Below are positions 42,601 to 51,485 of a stretch of 64,000 nt of DNA, piece after piece. The stretch lies in the NCBI GenBank assembly GCA_002110485.1, contig MOWL01000067.1, forward strand, positions 2,976,001-3,040,000. Direction: 5' to 3'. Both the position numbers and the translations under genes were made by a program. Below the pieces are notes generated by a model. The model ran no database searches, had not been told where the DNA came from, and saw nothing but the letters and a program-made list of their open reading frames with translations. Source of the stretch: Emergomyces orientalis. Its lineage: Eukaryota; Ascomycota; Eurotiomycetes; Onygenales; Ajellomycetaceae. Within the stretch, counting starts at the first letter, position 1, and every line of letters begins with the position of its first letter.

Positions 42601-44286
42601 TTTCTCATTCAAAACAGCAGTGAAGCTGACCATTCGATCGGGAGAGGTCATAATAATCGAGTGAGCTTCTCCATATGTCAATTGCTTGAACGTATAGCCC
42701 TTGCGGACTAATTTGCCAAAGCTCACGATATTTGCTTCTAATTCGGGGGCAAATCGCACACCTTCCAGGCACACATCCGCCCCATCAACCGCCAGTTCAA
42801 CCGTACCAACGGCCGCAGCTGGAACAATGGTCCCATCCGCCATTTTCAATTTAACATTGGAGCTCATTGAATGGCATTTAACAAGCTCCTTGCGTGGTGT
42901 TGCGTGAGCGCCAGACCCCGAGTCCAGAACCCACTCATCCGCAATATCATCATCACGGACGATTTCACGAGCATGGAACACCTTCTCAACCGTACTGTGT
43001 ACAGGAGCAGAGCCGTCATCGGGGCTCTTGGAAGAATCCTCATTATTGGCCTTCTTCTTATCCTTCTTGGTGCCACCACGCCTTTTTCCATTAGAATAAC
43101 CTGACGGACGCTTCTCTGGGTGCTTTTTCCAACAGCTCTCCTCATTATGGCCCACAATCCCGCAATGTGAGCATTTTGGCCTGCCTGATGCAGATGGAGC
43201 AGGGCTCTCACCCGCATCATCCATACTGCTCGCATTATTTACGGGCGCCTTTGTGTTCTTTGAAGAAGAGGAACTGCCGCCAGAGGGCAATCGAAGCAGA
43301 ATATCACGGCATAGACCCACAAAATCATCCTCCAGGAGAGTATCTTCACCACTCTTTTCAATATCATCCATCCTATTTCGTATGAGATTGGCCCATCTAC
43401 TGTGAATCCCCGCAAGCAATCGATCAAAGAAGACGGAATCCGGCATATAAAAATCTAATCGCTTATATTCAGTTCGTACGGCTAAGAGACGCTCAATAAA
43501 CGCACGATCCGACCCGCAAGACTCAGCCGTCATACCCAGGAACTCATTGAAAAGACGAAACCGGCGAACTACGCGGCGTTCAGCGAAGTTCTCCTCTACT
43601 ATGGACCACAGCATATAGGCAGACAATTGATTCTCCTTCGGTATAGTAAAATGAGTTCTAGCCTGTGCGGAAATCGCTGACCACATATAATTACGCAGCC
43701 AGCTATTCCGCTCCCTCCAGAGCTTCGCAACGTCCTCACTGACCCCCTCAGGCGGGGCCAGCTCCTTATTTAACAAAATATCATCTGTTTCTGAATCCTT
43801 CGCCGCGAGAAGAACCTCATCCCTCCACATGGGATAGTTCATGGAGCCCAGCAGCAGAACTGGCTTTTCAAGAAGCTTAACTGTAAGTCGAAACTCCTTA
43901 ATGGCCTTCAAATAAGCCGTCATATTGGCGCCTGCGAGCTCCCCCGCACCAGCACCAGCCTTAATCCGCGCTGTTTCATTCTCCAACCTCGCAATCTCCA
44001 ACCTCGCCCGGGTCTCAGCGCTCAAGGAGTCATCATGCTCAACCTGAGCCTCCTGGGTGGGTTCATCGCGATCTGAGCCCGTATCCGACATATCCGACAT
44101 TGGATCTTCGAAATCAGCACTTGACCCCTCCGAAGGAGCTCTTGCGGGCAATTTACGGGCTGTAATGGGGGTTGGAAAGGGCTCGTTTTCAATATTCTCC
44201 GGCGTACGTTCCGCTCGCCTAGTCGGCTTATTTTCCCTCGTAAGATCAGGACTGTTGCCTGACCGTAAGTTCACCATGAGAGGCAA
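39679..44286 (-). CDS. Copia Gag-Pol polyprotein
   Basis: Single frame of 1535 residues encoding all Copia domains in order. The Gag region (about 120-350) is of UBN2-like type. A CCHC zinc knuckle lies near 371-384 (CSHCGIVGHNEESC). The aspartic protease has the motif WVLDSGSGAHAT near 450. The integrase has an HHCC zinc domain (WHLKLGHLNH...CKTCVQAK, about 612-655) and a DDE core; the Asp-Asn-Gly-Gly-Glu motif is written HWDGGGEF, a substitution at the usual Asn. Reverse transcriptase runs from about 1059 (WVYDRKLNNKGE) with catalytic LHVDDCR near 1202. RNase H has YADSDWAG near 1380, STTEAEYIA, and the ending SSTENKADGFTKAL. There is no stop or frameshift, so Gag and Pol are made as one fusion, as usual for Copia. 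The start Met at 44286 lies 66 bases inside the 5' LTR. Confidence 0.95.
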   Translation of the reverse strand: MPLMVNLRSGNSPDLTRENKPTRRAERTPENIENEPFPTPITARKLPARAPSEGSSADFEDPMSDMSDTGSDRDEPTQEAQVEHDDSLSAETRARLEIARLENETARIKAGAGAGELAGANMTAYLKAIKEFRLTVKLLEKPVLLLGSMNYPMWRDEVLLAAKDSETDDILLNKELAPPEGVSEDVAKLWRERNSWLRNYMWSAISAQARTHFTIPKENQLSAYMLWSIVEENFAERRVVRRFRLFNEFLGMTAESCGSDRAFIERLLAVRTEYKRLDFYMPDSVFFDRLLAGIHSRWANLIRNRMDDIEKSGEDTLLEDDFVGLCRDILLRLPSGGSSSSSKNTKAPVNNASSMDDAGESPAPSASGRPKCSHCGIVGHNEESCWKKHPEKRPSGYSNGKRRGGTKKDKKKANNEDSSKSPDDGSAPVHSTVEKVFHAREIVRDDDIADEWVLDSGSGAHATPRKELVKCHSMSSNVKLKMADGTIVPAAAVGTVELAVDGADVCLEGVRFAPELEANIVSFGKLVRKGYTFKQLTYGEAHSIIMTSPDRMVSFTAVLNEKDIYVIEKPPQIRDLIQFAMPNGDFRPVNAVDDSLLALPSMNIKPVELTMLQWHLKLGHLNHMDIAKMAADPRMGMRIKGSKALPFCKTCVQAKMARPAFEPMIRKVKPAARLFIDLAGGGRTLFNEDGVPTYGGADYWMSITDDATRYRWAILMATKGEATAKLRDFITMIETTAQRCVGSLHWDGGGEFKSDELKAFCKQRGIAYETTTPYTPQSNGPAERANRIIIERTRSLLFDSGQPRDLWGEAMQAAVMLINMSPTSTKLYGCKEGSPLTPFEAWMGVQPTANWLHRWGCKVYKKDLRVTNKLADRTDGKEWIFVGYQGLHQVRIWDPDARRLEIARDVVFDEALVEDVSFINAALPAPHEPNNIPDELDVLNPADGWQHCLLRRLARERPHIMKMLVNGDLEEAIEPTYLINSDVDLLNESDEHANDNGDEPVLSTLTDRPTTLAEARRSPDWHHWLEAMRKEVDMFNQKKTYVITERSPDMDVLTGKWVYDRKLNNKGETIRFRARWVVRGFLQQRGVHYTKSYAAVVSGPTTRSLFAISTARGWKSKAIDYVSAFLNGVLPQEEMIYMQLPTGIKHGRGNLVGLVRQSLYGLKQAARTWYFLATEHLTSIGFRISPYDGGFLYHPIRKVYLTLHVDDCRVTGPNEHDIDWVLDEIAKRFDTKRIDDDKPYLGMEIAGRNGDLLVTQTRYIDEILDDFGMTAINPAPTPMNAGTKLQFSPDEDKGLDDDFTATRYRQGLGSLQYLVTSTRPDIMFAVNYLSRFNSRPNKECWAALKHVLRYMKKTRTTGILYKRNIGDEGLAPMAYADSDWAGADPQYKSTTGYIIMINGAPVSWRSQRQISTAKSTTEAEYIAASEAACELIWLKDMLHDAGLLENADGYVLSNNLHIDNKGAIDLANGESLTKRSRHIEVRYHILRDLVAKKELLIRHVSSTENKADGFTKALPRPAFNAFVANLGLIGSGGSA

Positions 44287-44339
44287 GAACTAGCTGTATA
44301 AGAGAAATAGATAGCAGTAACGCAGCGTATTAAACAGAG

Positions 44340-44351
44340 GGCCTCATAACC
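44340..44351 (-). other. primer binding site, initiator-tRNA anticodon-loop type
   Basis: Directly after the 5' LTR the element reads GGTTATGAGGCCCT on its sense strand. GGTTATGAG is complementary to CTCATAACC, the anticodon loop and stem of eukaryotic initiator tRNA-Met, and CCCT extends the match after one extra G. This resembles the half-tRNA priming of Drosophila copia rather than 3'-end priming. Confidence 0.65.
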
Positions 44352-44453
44352 TCATAGAGTGCATCAAGCCTATCATATTGAACTACCTAACTAGCTAAAA
44401 TATATATGTGTGTGTGGGGCATGTGACCCGGGTAGCCCTAGTATCACCTAACA
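44352..44453 (-). repeat. Copia 5' LTR (102 bp)
   Basis: Identical copy of 39477-39578. On the minus strand it carries the element promoter. It is followed on the outside by the TAATT target duplication (44454-44458). Confidence 0.93.
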
Positions 44454-44692
44454 TAATTGACGTCGTCAGATCACGGGATTAAGATGACATCACGTGCTCT
44501 CGGTTTGGAAGAAAGCGTTATTTAGGGGAAGAGATTGAATTGAATAGAGTGCATTGCAGCTCATATAGAAGGTTATTTTGATTGTATCTGGAAAAGTAGA
44601 ATGTCCCATCACATAGTATTTCCAGGCGTCCGATGTTTCACACACAAAAGGTAACGTTTCTAATTTGTATATTGTACTTTATTCCCTTTTCC

Positions 44693-46989
44693 TTACTCCA
44701 TATCCTGAGAGACAAACTCAGGGAGTCGTTTTTTGATATCCTCCCACGTCTCCTCTCCATCTACCAATGACTTGACAGCTTTGCAGATCTCCTCCTCGCT
44801 GGCACGAACCTGCTTCGTGGTATCACGCTCTCGCAGGGTGAACGTGCTGTCCTTCACCGACTGGAAGTCAACAGTAATACCGAAGGGGGTTCCAAGCTCG
44901 TCATTGCGAGCATATCGTTTGCCGATACTCGCTGACGAATCGTCGACTCGGTTGGACACGCCAAGACGGCGGAGTTTGAGCGTGAGTCGATGGATAAGGG
45001 GTTGAAACGATGGGTGGTTTGAAAGTGGGACAAGAAGGACTTTTGTTGGGGCGACGATTGGTGGGAATGAGAGCACCTGTTAATTAATAGTGTTAGATGT
45101 ATTTATATATAATATGGGCTCGTGTTATTTCTTGAATATCCAAAGGAAAGACTTACACCACGAGCCTCGTCATCCGGCCTTGACCAGTATACGTGCTCCA
45201 TCAGGCAAGCAAGAATTCTGCCAATTCCAAAAGAGGGCTCAATAACATTAGGAGTGTACTCCCGGATGTTCTCAACTCGCGTCCGCTTTTCAATGTTGAT
45301 AATGTCCTTCTCGAGTTCGACCTTGCCGGACCCCACACCTTCCACATCGATTTCGATCTTACCATTCTGCTTCAGGTCCAACGACAGCTTTTCCCGAAGG
45401 TCTTGAGTCAGAGCGTTGACAGCAGCCTCGACAGTCTTGCCATCTTTTTTGAAGCGAGGGCCAAACTTTTTCTTGTCCAAGTCTATCTGCCATTCTTCAA
45501 TCCTAAGTGGTTCAGAGCGTGTCTCCCGTACAAAGAGAGGGGCACCGGTCTTGTTTTTGTGTACGGTCAAATCATAGGCACTTCGGTCGGCGCAACCAAC
45601 ACACTCAATCCACCCGTAGGAAGTAAATAGCTCTGCATCCCAGCAGTCTTGGGCGTAGTGAGCCATTTCATTCAGCATATGTTGGCGCATCCGGATTTTG
45701 GATTCATCGATGCCAATTTTCAGGAGGAAGAGTTGGATACGAGCAAGGAAGTAGCCCAAGGTCTCATTATCGACAATCCCGTCAGCAACAGCTTTGCCAA
45801 TGGTCATTTTCTCCAACTTGGTGCTGCCAGAAAGCTGGACATCCCGGTTCAAGAATGACAGTTCCAGATCTTGCACCTCATGGAAACGGGGATGCTTCTT
45901 GCCACCCTCTGGATCTACGAAATGCTCAATCTCAGCCATCAAAAATTCACGTACTCGTAGAAGTCCGGATCGTGGCGAGATCTCATTTCGAAATGACTTT
46001 CCGATAGAAGCAGAGGCAAACGGCATTGACTGCTGGTTGAACTCCAAAAGTTTTTGAAACGTAAGGAACTGTCCCTGGGCTGTCTCGGGCCTGAGATATC
46101 CAGGTATGCCACCGCTGGGGCCAATTGAGGTCTGGAACATCAGGTTGAACGAGACTGGTGGCAGGACATCTCCTCCAGTAGTAGGATTTTTGATGTCGTA
46201 CCTAGTAATGAGCTGCCCAAGCTCCTCCCCGTCGTAGTTATCAATCTTGGCCAGAATTTCCTCGTATTCGGTGACCAGGGCGTCATCCAGCTTGACGGCC
46301 TTGGCCTCCTTGACCTTCTTCTTCCGCTTGGCTTCTTTCTCTTCATTGACCTCCACTTTTTGGCCGCGCGCCTCCTTATCACCTTTCAGCCGCGACTCAA
46401 GTACCTCCTCTACCAAGTGGTCCGCCCGAAAGATCTCACCAGTTTTGGGGTCTTTGCACATCCAATCCGCGAATTTGTCCACGTGCCCACTGGTTTTAAG
46501 CACTTCATGCGGAGTCAACATTGTGCAGTCGACTTCCAACATATCTTCTTCCAAAACGAAGTGTTTTCGCCAAATATCGACGACATTGGCCTGGAGCGCG
46601 CAACCGGGGGGTCCATAGTCATAGAGGCCAGACACCCCGCCATAGATTTCAAAGGAGGGGGTATAAAATAGCCGCCGACGAAGGAGGGAATCTAAAGTAG
46701 GGCGGTCGAGGGGTTGCCCAGTTTTAGTAGTACTGGTAGCCATTTTGGCTTTATCTGGGTTGGCTGCAACGTGGAATCTCAGCGGTGGTAGGCTGCAGGA
46801 GAATTGCCTTGCTCGGATAGTGGGGGGTCGTGAAGCTCGTGAAAACAGTCGAAGAAGGGGGGATTGACGCATACACAATGGTAGTTGCAGAAAGATAACA
46901 GAGGAAACAGAGGGTACAAGCGAAAGATTACCAGGAGGGGAGAATGGAAGAGAGAAATAGCAAATAGTAGAGACGTAGAAAAAGGACAA
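44693..46989 (-). CDS. GRS1: glycyl-tRNA synthetase, predicted dual cytosolic/mitochondrial
   Basis: Exons 46989-45157 and 45076-44693 join in phase to at most 738 residues. Class II alpha2-type enzyme that charges tRNA-Gly. Core features are RRRLFYTPSFEIYGGVSGLYDYGPPG at the start of the catalytic domain, motif 2 (ASIGKSFRNEISPRSGLLRVREF), motif 3 (PNVIEPSFGIGRILACLMEH) and the C-terminal anticodon-binding domain (FPPIVAPTKVLLVPLS). The lysine-rich insertion KRKKKVKEAKAVK is usual in eukaryotic GlyRS. Three in-frame Met codons occur upstream of the core: 46989, 46872 (MRQSPLLRLFSRASRP, a good mitochondrial presequence) and 46743 (MATSTTKTGQ, the likely cytosolic start). Fungi usually have one GlyRS gene for both compartments, so use of 46872 and 46743 is likely. 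The 46989 start is doubtful. Confidence 0.93.
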
Positions 46990-47216
46990 CTGTAATGGTC
47001 ATGTCCTGTGCTTAATATGACTGGGAGGTGTTTTTGAGGTTAAAGTTCGACTCATAATAATTTTGGCCGGCTTAACATTTCTCCGGCCTTGCCTTTTTTT
47101 TCCATCCCAAAAAATTATTGCGGAACAAATAAGTGCGGAGGAGCTATTAAAAAAACAGAAATATCAAAGCAGGCCTACACTTAGGAGCAATTGGCATCAG
47201 CCCAGGATACACAAAG
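46990..47216. promoter_or_regulatory. divergent promoter between GRS1 and RPF1
   Basis: Only about 227 bases (345 if the second GRS1 start is used) separate the start codons of two growth-linked genes transcribed apart. They probably share a bidirectional promoter. No specific factor site was identified. Confidence 0.45.
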
Positions 47217-48518
47217 ATGCCTTCGAAGAGGTCGAAGCTTCTTCCATCTGGAGGGATGGAGTACAAACCTGCCAACAAGGAGAAAAGAAAAATCTTACAC
47301 ATTAAACGGAAGAAGTCTAAAGACTCGCAGTCCCGCGCAGAACGATTTGCAAGGAAGAAGGAGGAGGCCAAGAACCCAAAGCTCAAGGCCGAGCGGCTAC
47401 GACGGAATATACCTCTTACGCTTGAGAGGAAACGAGTGTGGGATGATGTCGGGAGCGACGTTGAGGACGGCCTGGGAGTTAGCTTCGATGTGGAACGGGT
47501 TAAAAGACAAAAGGTGGAAGAGGAGGCACGGCAGGAGAAGATTGATGGAATGAAAGCTGCAAATGGTGCTGAAGAACAGGATGGCGAAGGCGAAGGCGAA
47601 GATGAAGACGATGAGGTAGACAGCATGATCGCCTCCGATAGCGATGAGGACGACGCAGATGAAAAGGACCAGGAGCAAAAATCTACTCGCATAGGGAAAT
47701 CAAAATTACCATCTGCAACGGAGCGGGCAACAAGTCCTACCCAATCCAGCAGAAGCACAAATCTTGATCTCGCGCCTGACGCTCTCGCTGCCAAATTCCC
47801 CAGCCTATTTACGAAAGAACCCCCTCCTACTCCGAAAATCTTGATCACCACCTCAATCAACTCTACCTTACACGACCAGGCCCATCTTCTCACCGACTTA
47901 TTCCCTAACAGCGTTTACATCCGCCGCTCCGCCCATAAATATGCCCATAAATATTCCGTGAGAGAAATATCCAAATTTGCCTCAAACCGAAACTTCACCG
48001 CTGTGGTGGTTGTGGAGGAGGACCAGAAACGCGTATCGGGCATTACCATTGTTCACCTGCCTGTAGGCCCAACATTCCACTTCAGTGTCAGCAACTGGGT
48101 TGAAGGTAAAAAACTGCCTGGACACGGGAATTCCACAGGTCACTGGCCCGAGTTGATCCTGAATAATTTTCGAACCCCGCTTGGAATGCTTTCGGCTCAT
48201 CTATTCCGAACCCTTTTCCCACCACAACCCGAACTGGAAGGACGGCAAGTTGTGACACTACATAACCAGCGAGATTATATATTTGTGAGAAGGCATAGAT
48301 ACGTGTTTCGCGAAAAGCGGGAGACGGAAAAAAGTGTAGTGGGGACTGATGGGCAAGAGATAAAGGGGGTGGAGGGGATTAGAACTGGCTTGCAAGAGCT
48401 AGGGCCGCGGTTTACACTGAAGCTGCGGAGGGTTGATAAAGGAATACAACGGGGCAGTGGGCAGGAGTGGGAGTGGAAGGGCGGAATGGAGAAACAGCGG
48501 ACAAAATTCCAGCTGTAA
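47217..48518 (+). CDS. RPF1: ribosome production factor 1, Brix-domain protein
   Basis: Intronless, 433 residues. It is needed in the nucleolus for 60S subunit assembly and 27S pre-rRNA processing. The N-terminus is very basic (RKILHIKRKKSKDSQSRAER, then RLRRNIPLTLERKRVWDD, typical of Rpf1). An acidic stretch follows (EGEGEDEDDEVDSMIASDSDEDDADEKD). The Brix domain runs from about 205 to 400 (KILITTSINSTLHDQAHLLTDLFPNSVYIRRS; NWVEGKKLPGHGNSTGHWPELILNNF; GMLSAHLFRTLFPP; LHNQRDYIFVRRHRYVF) and ends with the sigma70-like GIRTGLQELGPRFTLKLRRV. A 12-base tandem duplication (47931-47954) repeats the residues AHKY. This is in frame and should be tolerated. Start supported by MPSKRSKLLPSGG. Confidence 0.93.
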   Translation: MPSKRSKLLPSGGMEYKPANKEKRKILHIKRKKSKDSQSRAERFARKKEEAKNPKLKAERLRRNIPLTLERKRVWDDVGSDVEDGLGVSFDVERVKRQKVEEEARQEKIDGMKAANGAEEQDGEGEGEDEDDEVDSMIASDSDEDDADEKDQEQKSTRIGKSKLPSATERATSPTQSSRSTNLDLAPDALAAKFPSLFTKEPPPTPKILITTSINSTLHDQAHLLTDLFPNSVYIRRSAHKYAHKYSVREISKFASNRNFTAVVVVEEDQKRVSGITIVHLPVGPTFHFSVSNWVEGKKLPGHGNSTGHWPELILNNFRTPLGMLSAHLFRTLFPPQPELEGRQVVTLHNQRDYIFVRRHRYVFREKRETEKSVVGTDGQEIKGVEGIRTGLQELGPRFTLKLRRVDKGIQRGSGQEWEWKGGMEKQRTKFQL

Positions 48519-51485
48519 CTTGTCCTGGGGTACACGCGCCCTCATATTCTGTCTTTTTCTCTTCTTCTTTGGCCTCCTATTTCATCTATTTTTTTCTACT
48601 TCACTGTGCATTTCTTGATGATTCTAATGAATATAGAGATATATCCCAAAATTTCTTCTGGCATTGTGCTACTATCTAATTCCCATTTGGACTTGCAAAT
48701 TTTCCACCTCCGTTGCTTATCAGATGCTCATGGTTTACGCTTCGTGCTTAAGAATTAAAACGATTGGTTCATACCCCCTGTATTAAGAGGCCGCCGCACC
48801 ACAAGTCTCGCTGTCTATTTCTTACGCTGGCAATAATTCTACTTTCTAGAATAGTCTACTACCCTCTTCGTTTTTGAGTGATATTGAATATGCGGGACCT
48901 GGATGTAGTCACCCTTCCCGCTTTAGATACGCTCCTCAGATGCAAGGAGAACCTTCGGCCAGGGCACCTCCTTTTTATATCCTGGGTTTCAGTGGTCTAC
49001 GTCCCATTCTGGCTACGTGGCAGCCATAGAAAAGGGGTGTTCGGTCTGGTGCTGATTTCGCCTCCGTTATTTGGTTAGGGCTAGTCTATCCATATACCTA
49101 GCGCCCGACTAATATAAACAAATTCAATTACTCTCAGAGAAGCCTTTAAACCTCCGTTAAAACAGGACCAGGATGCAATAATATTAGGATATCGAGCAAG
49201 TCAAAAAAAGTACCTGAGCGCGGACTCCTTTTCGTGCAAGCTCCCCTTCGCTAACCTCACATCTACTACGGACATTTCGGACTGAGGCCAGCAAGCATCG
49301 AAATAGAAGAGCTGCACTTGAAAGAATTGTCACTACACTGTCACTACACAACAGCAAATTTAGTGTTTATTGATTATGTTGCAGTTGTAAGTTCTAAACA
49401 ACCTCTTCTGCACATATGTGAATTTTTCATCTGACCCACAGACAAAATGAGATATGGTTGTTACTCTCCCATTTGCAAGAGTGTTTATATGCTAATCATT
49501 TTTTAAGGTAGCGGATCTACATCTATAGTCCTGTGAGTGTGCTGTGATCTTATCTACCTTCATGCCAAATTTCGACTGGTGATGAAGAATGATGATTGCT
49601 GGCATGGCATGATTCTTTCTAACTGACCAACCAAGATTTCATAACTATACCTAAATGCCTCTGGCATTTAAGGAGAGCAGCTTGGCTCTCACTTTTCTGG
49701 ATGTTGTGATCGCGCAGGAAGGAGTGGTCATCGGCGACAAAAAATTCAGTAGTTTCTGTGGACTACTCAAGTACATGGATTCCGCCTGAAACACCTTACC
49801 GCAAGACGAATATAGGAAGGCCAGAGCAGCGGCGTGTCGATGTATGTCCGAACTCAGAATCCTGAGCGTTGAAGGGTTTGCTGTATTCTGCAATTTATTT
49901 CCAAGAGGGTCCAGAGTGGAAACAGCTCAAAATAGGAATGGAAAACCAAATCAGGTGGTCGAAGAACACTGCACAGTTTGTGACCGCTTGTCAAAATTGC
50001 AGGGGCTTCAGGAACGCGTAGGATAACGTTATTACCATCTGGGGATAGATTGGAGAAAGGCTGGCTGATCACTGGTAGAGCGCAACTTTCGTTCGTTCCA
50101 TCCACACTGTTGCTCTAGGGTATCCGCTGTGGTCTGTGGCAGCCCATCACTTCAACCAGGCTATCTTTTGGCGGATCACGAATCCGGCACCCGGACATTC
50201 TTCCTCTGTTAAGCTCATAACATCCGACGTTCAGCATGTTACTAGAAACTTGGTTGGAACGAAGCCGACACCCCTAACAACCGACCAACTTCAGAGCGTA
50301 GCGTACGATCTCGATAAGATCGGCCTCCTGACACAAGAAGGGTAGTTTATCAATATTTCTTCCAGTTTGCGCAGCAGGAGGCTTTGCGGATTCTTTTTCT
50401 TCTCGCCTTGAGTTGCAGTCTGATCGATCTCATATCACTCCCGTTTATATGCTGTTCCTGTCTTCTCTGTTTCTTCATTAACGGTTCTTACTTGTTCGTA
50501 TCTATGTATGCAGGCATATTCAGCTGCGTACAGGAACGCCATCTCTATCCCCCTCAATTTGATTCTTGTTGCTTCTTTGCTGTTGCCACACGGTTTCCTT
50601 ATCCTCGCCCACCAGTGACGCCGCCTGCCAAACTCCCGCGCTACAGCTTGCATCCCAATCAAGAATAAATGACTTAACTCCAACCTTGGACGCCCCTTGT
50701 TTCCCACGCCGCTCCATTTATTGGATGAACAGGATATGAACCACGCGCCAAGTCTAGGATGGTCCTAGTGAGATGAATTTGACAGAAATTAGTATCTCAA
50801 TGAAAGATTGATCTAAGCCATGTGAAGCCGTTTAAATAGCTGCTTTGACTTGCTTGGTAGAAGATGGTAAGAAGTGCGACATTGTTTGCAACTACCACAA
50901 GAGGCTAGTTGTGCGGAATGAGAGCCGAGGAAGAAAAATAGTATATGGCGGTCCCTGAGCCAGACTATCCTTGATATTCCTTGTGATATTGAGCTCCCCT
51001 TGATACTATATTCCTGGGAGGTGTTGAAGAAGATTCCCCTCCCTCATATTGACCACGAGCTGGCTCCCCGCTTCGGAATTTGCGATGAATTGTAACCTCG
51101 TAGTGCCGATGGATCAAAGTGGATTTGAGCTACAACAGTCAGTGAAACGTAGCATAGGCTTCTGGGATGATGCGGATCCAAGATCGCAGCCCGGATACAA
51201 CCCTAGCATCGCTTGTGCTGGGCTTAGAGCTTTGGTTGGAGATGCTGGATGGTTCGAAAGTTGGAGAATGTGGGGTGCGGCTAAATGCGTTGCGGGGCAG
51301 AATTCTGAATGCCGAATATCAAAACTATCTCCCGGACCCTGAAGTCGATGCTCCACCCTGGTTGAATGGAACGGTATATAACCACCCCTATATCTCCTAC
51401 ATATATTTCCAGCATTTGAGATCCCTTACCGATCTACTAGATGCCCTAGCTATATGCACAAAAGCTAGATAAATATATATAAAAA
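48519..51485. other. gene-poor intergenic, 3 kb
   Basis: No domain-bearing frame. Overlapping minus frames (50105-49854, 49893-49651) and plus frames (50136-50345, 51049-51472) are short and unrecognised. A small direct duplication of GTCACTACAC lies near 49329-49349. This could hold an unrecognised small gene, but none can be supported. Confidence 0.5.

Larger units (their letters stand above)
39472..44458 (-). mobile_element. complete, recently inserted Ty1/Copia LTR retrotransposon
   Basis: The element spans 39477-44453 (4977 bases) and is flanked by the 5-base target duplication TAATT at 39472-39476 and 44454-44458. The two LTRs (39477-39578 and 44352-44453) are identical over all 102 bases. 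Read on the minus strand, it has a 5' LTR, a primer site, one uninterrupted gag-pol frame (44286-39679), a poly-G tract and a 3' LTR. LTR ends are TG...GA, not TG...CA. Identical LTRs, an intact frame and perfect target duplication imply a recent, probably still active element. It lies in the spacer between GRS1 and SEC12. Confidence 0.95.

Noticed and set aside
42864..43235. Antisense frames inside the Copia gag-pol gene
   Set aside because: Shadows of a long intact coding frame; no independent features.
50075..50130. tRNA-like text (GGTAGAGCGC) near 50080
   Set aside because: No matching acceptor stem, anticodon arm or B box at the correct spacing.
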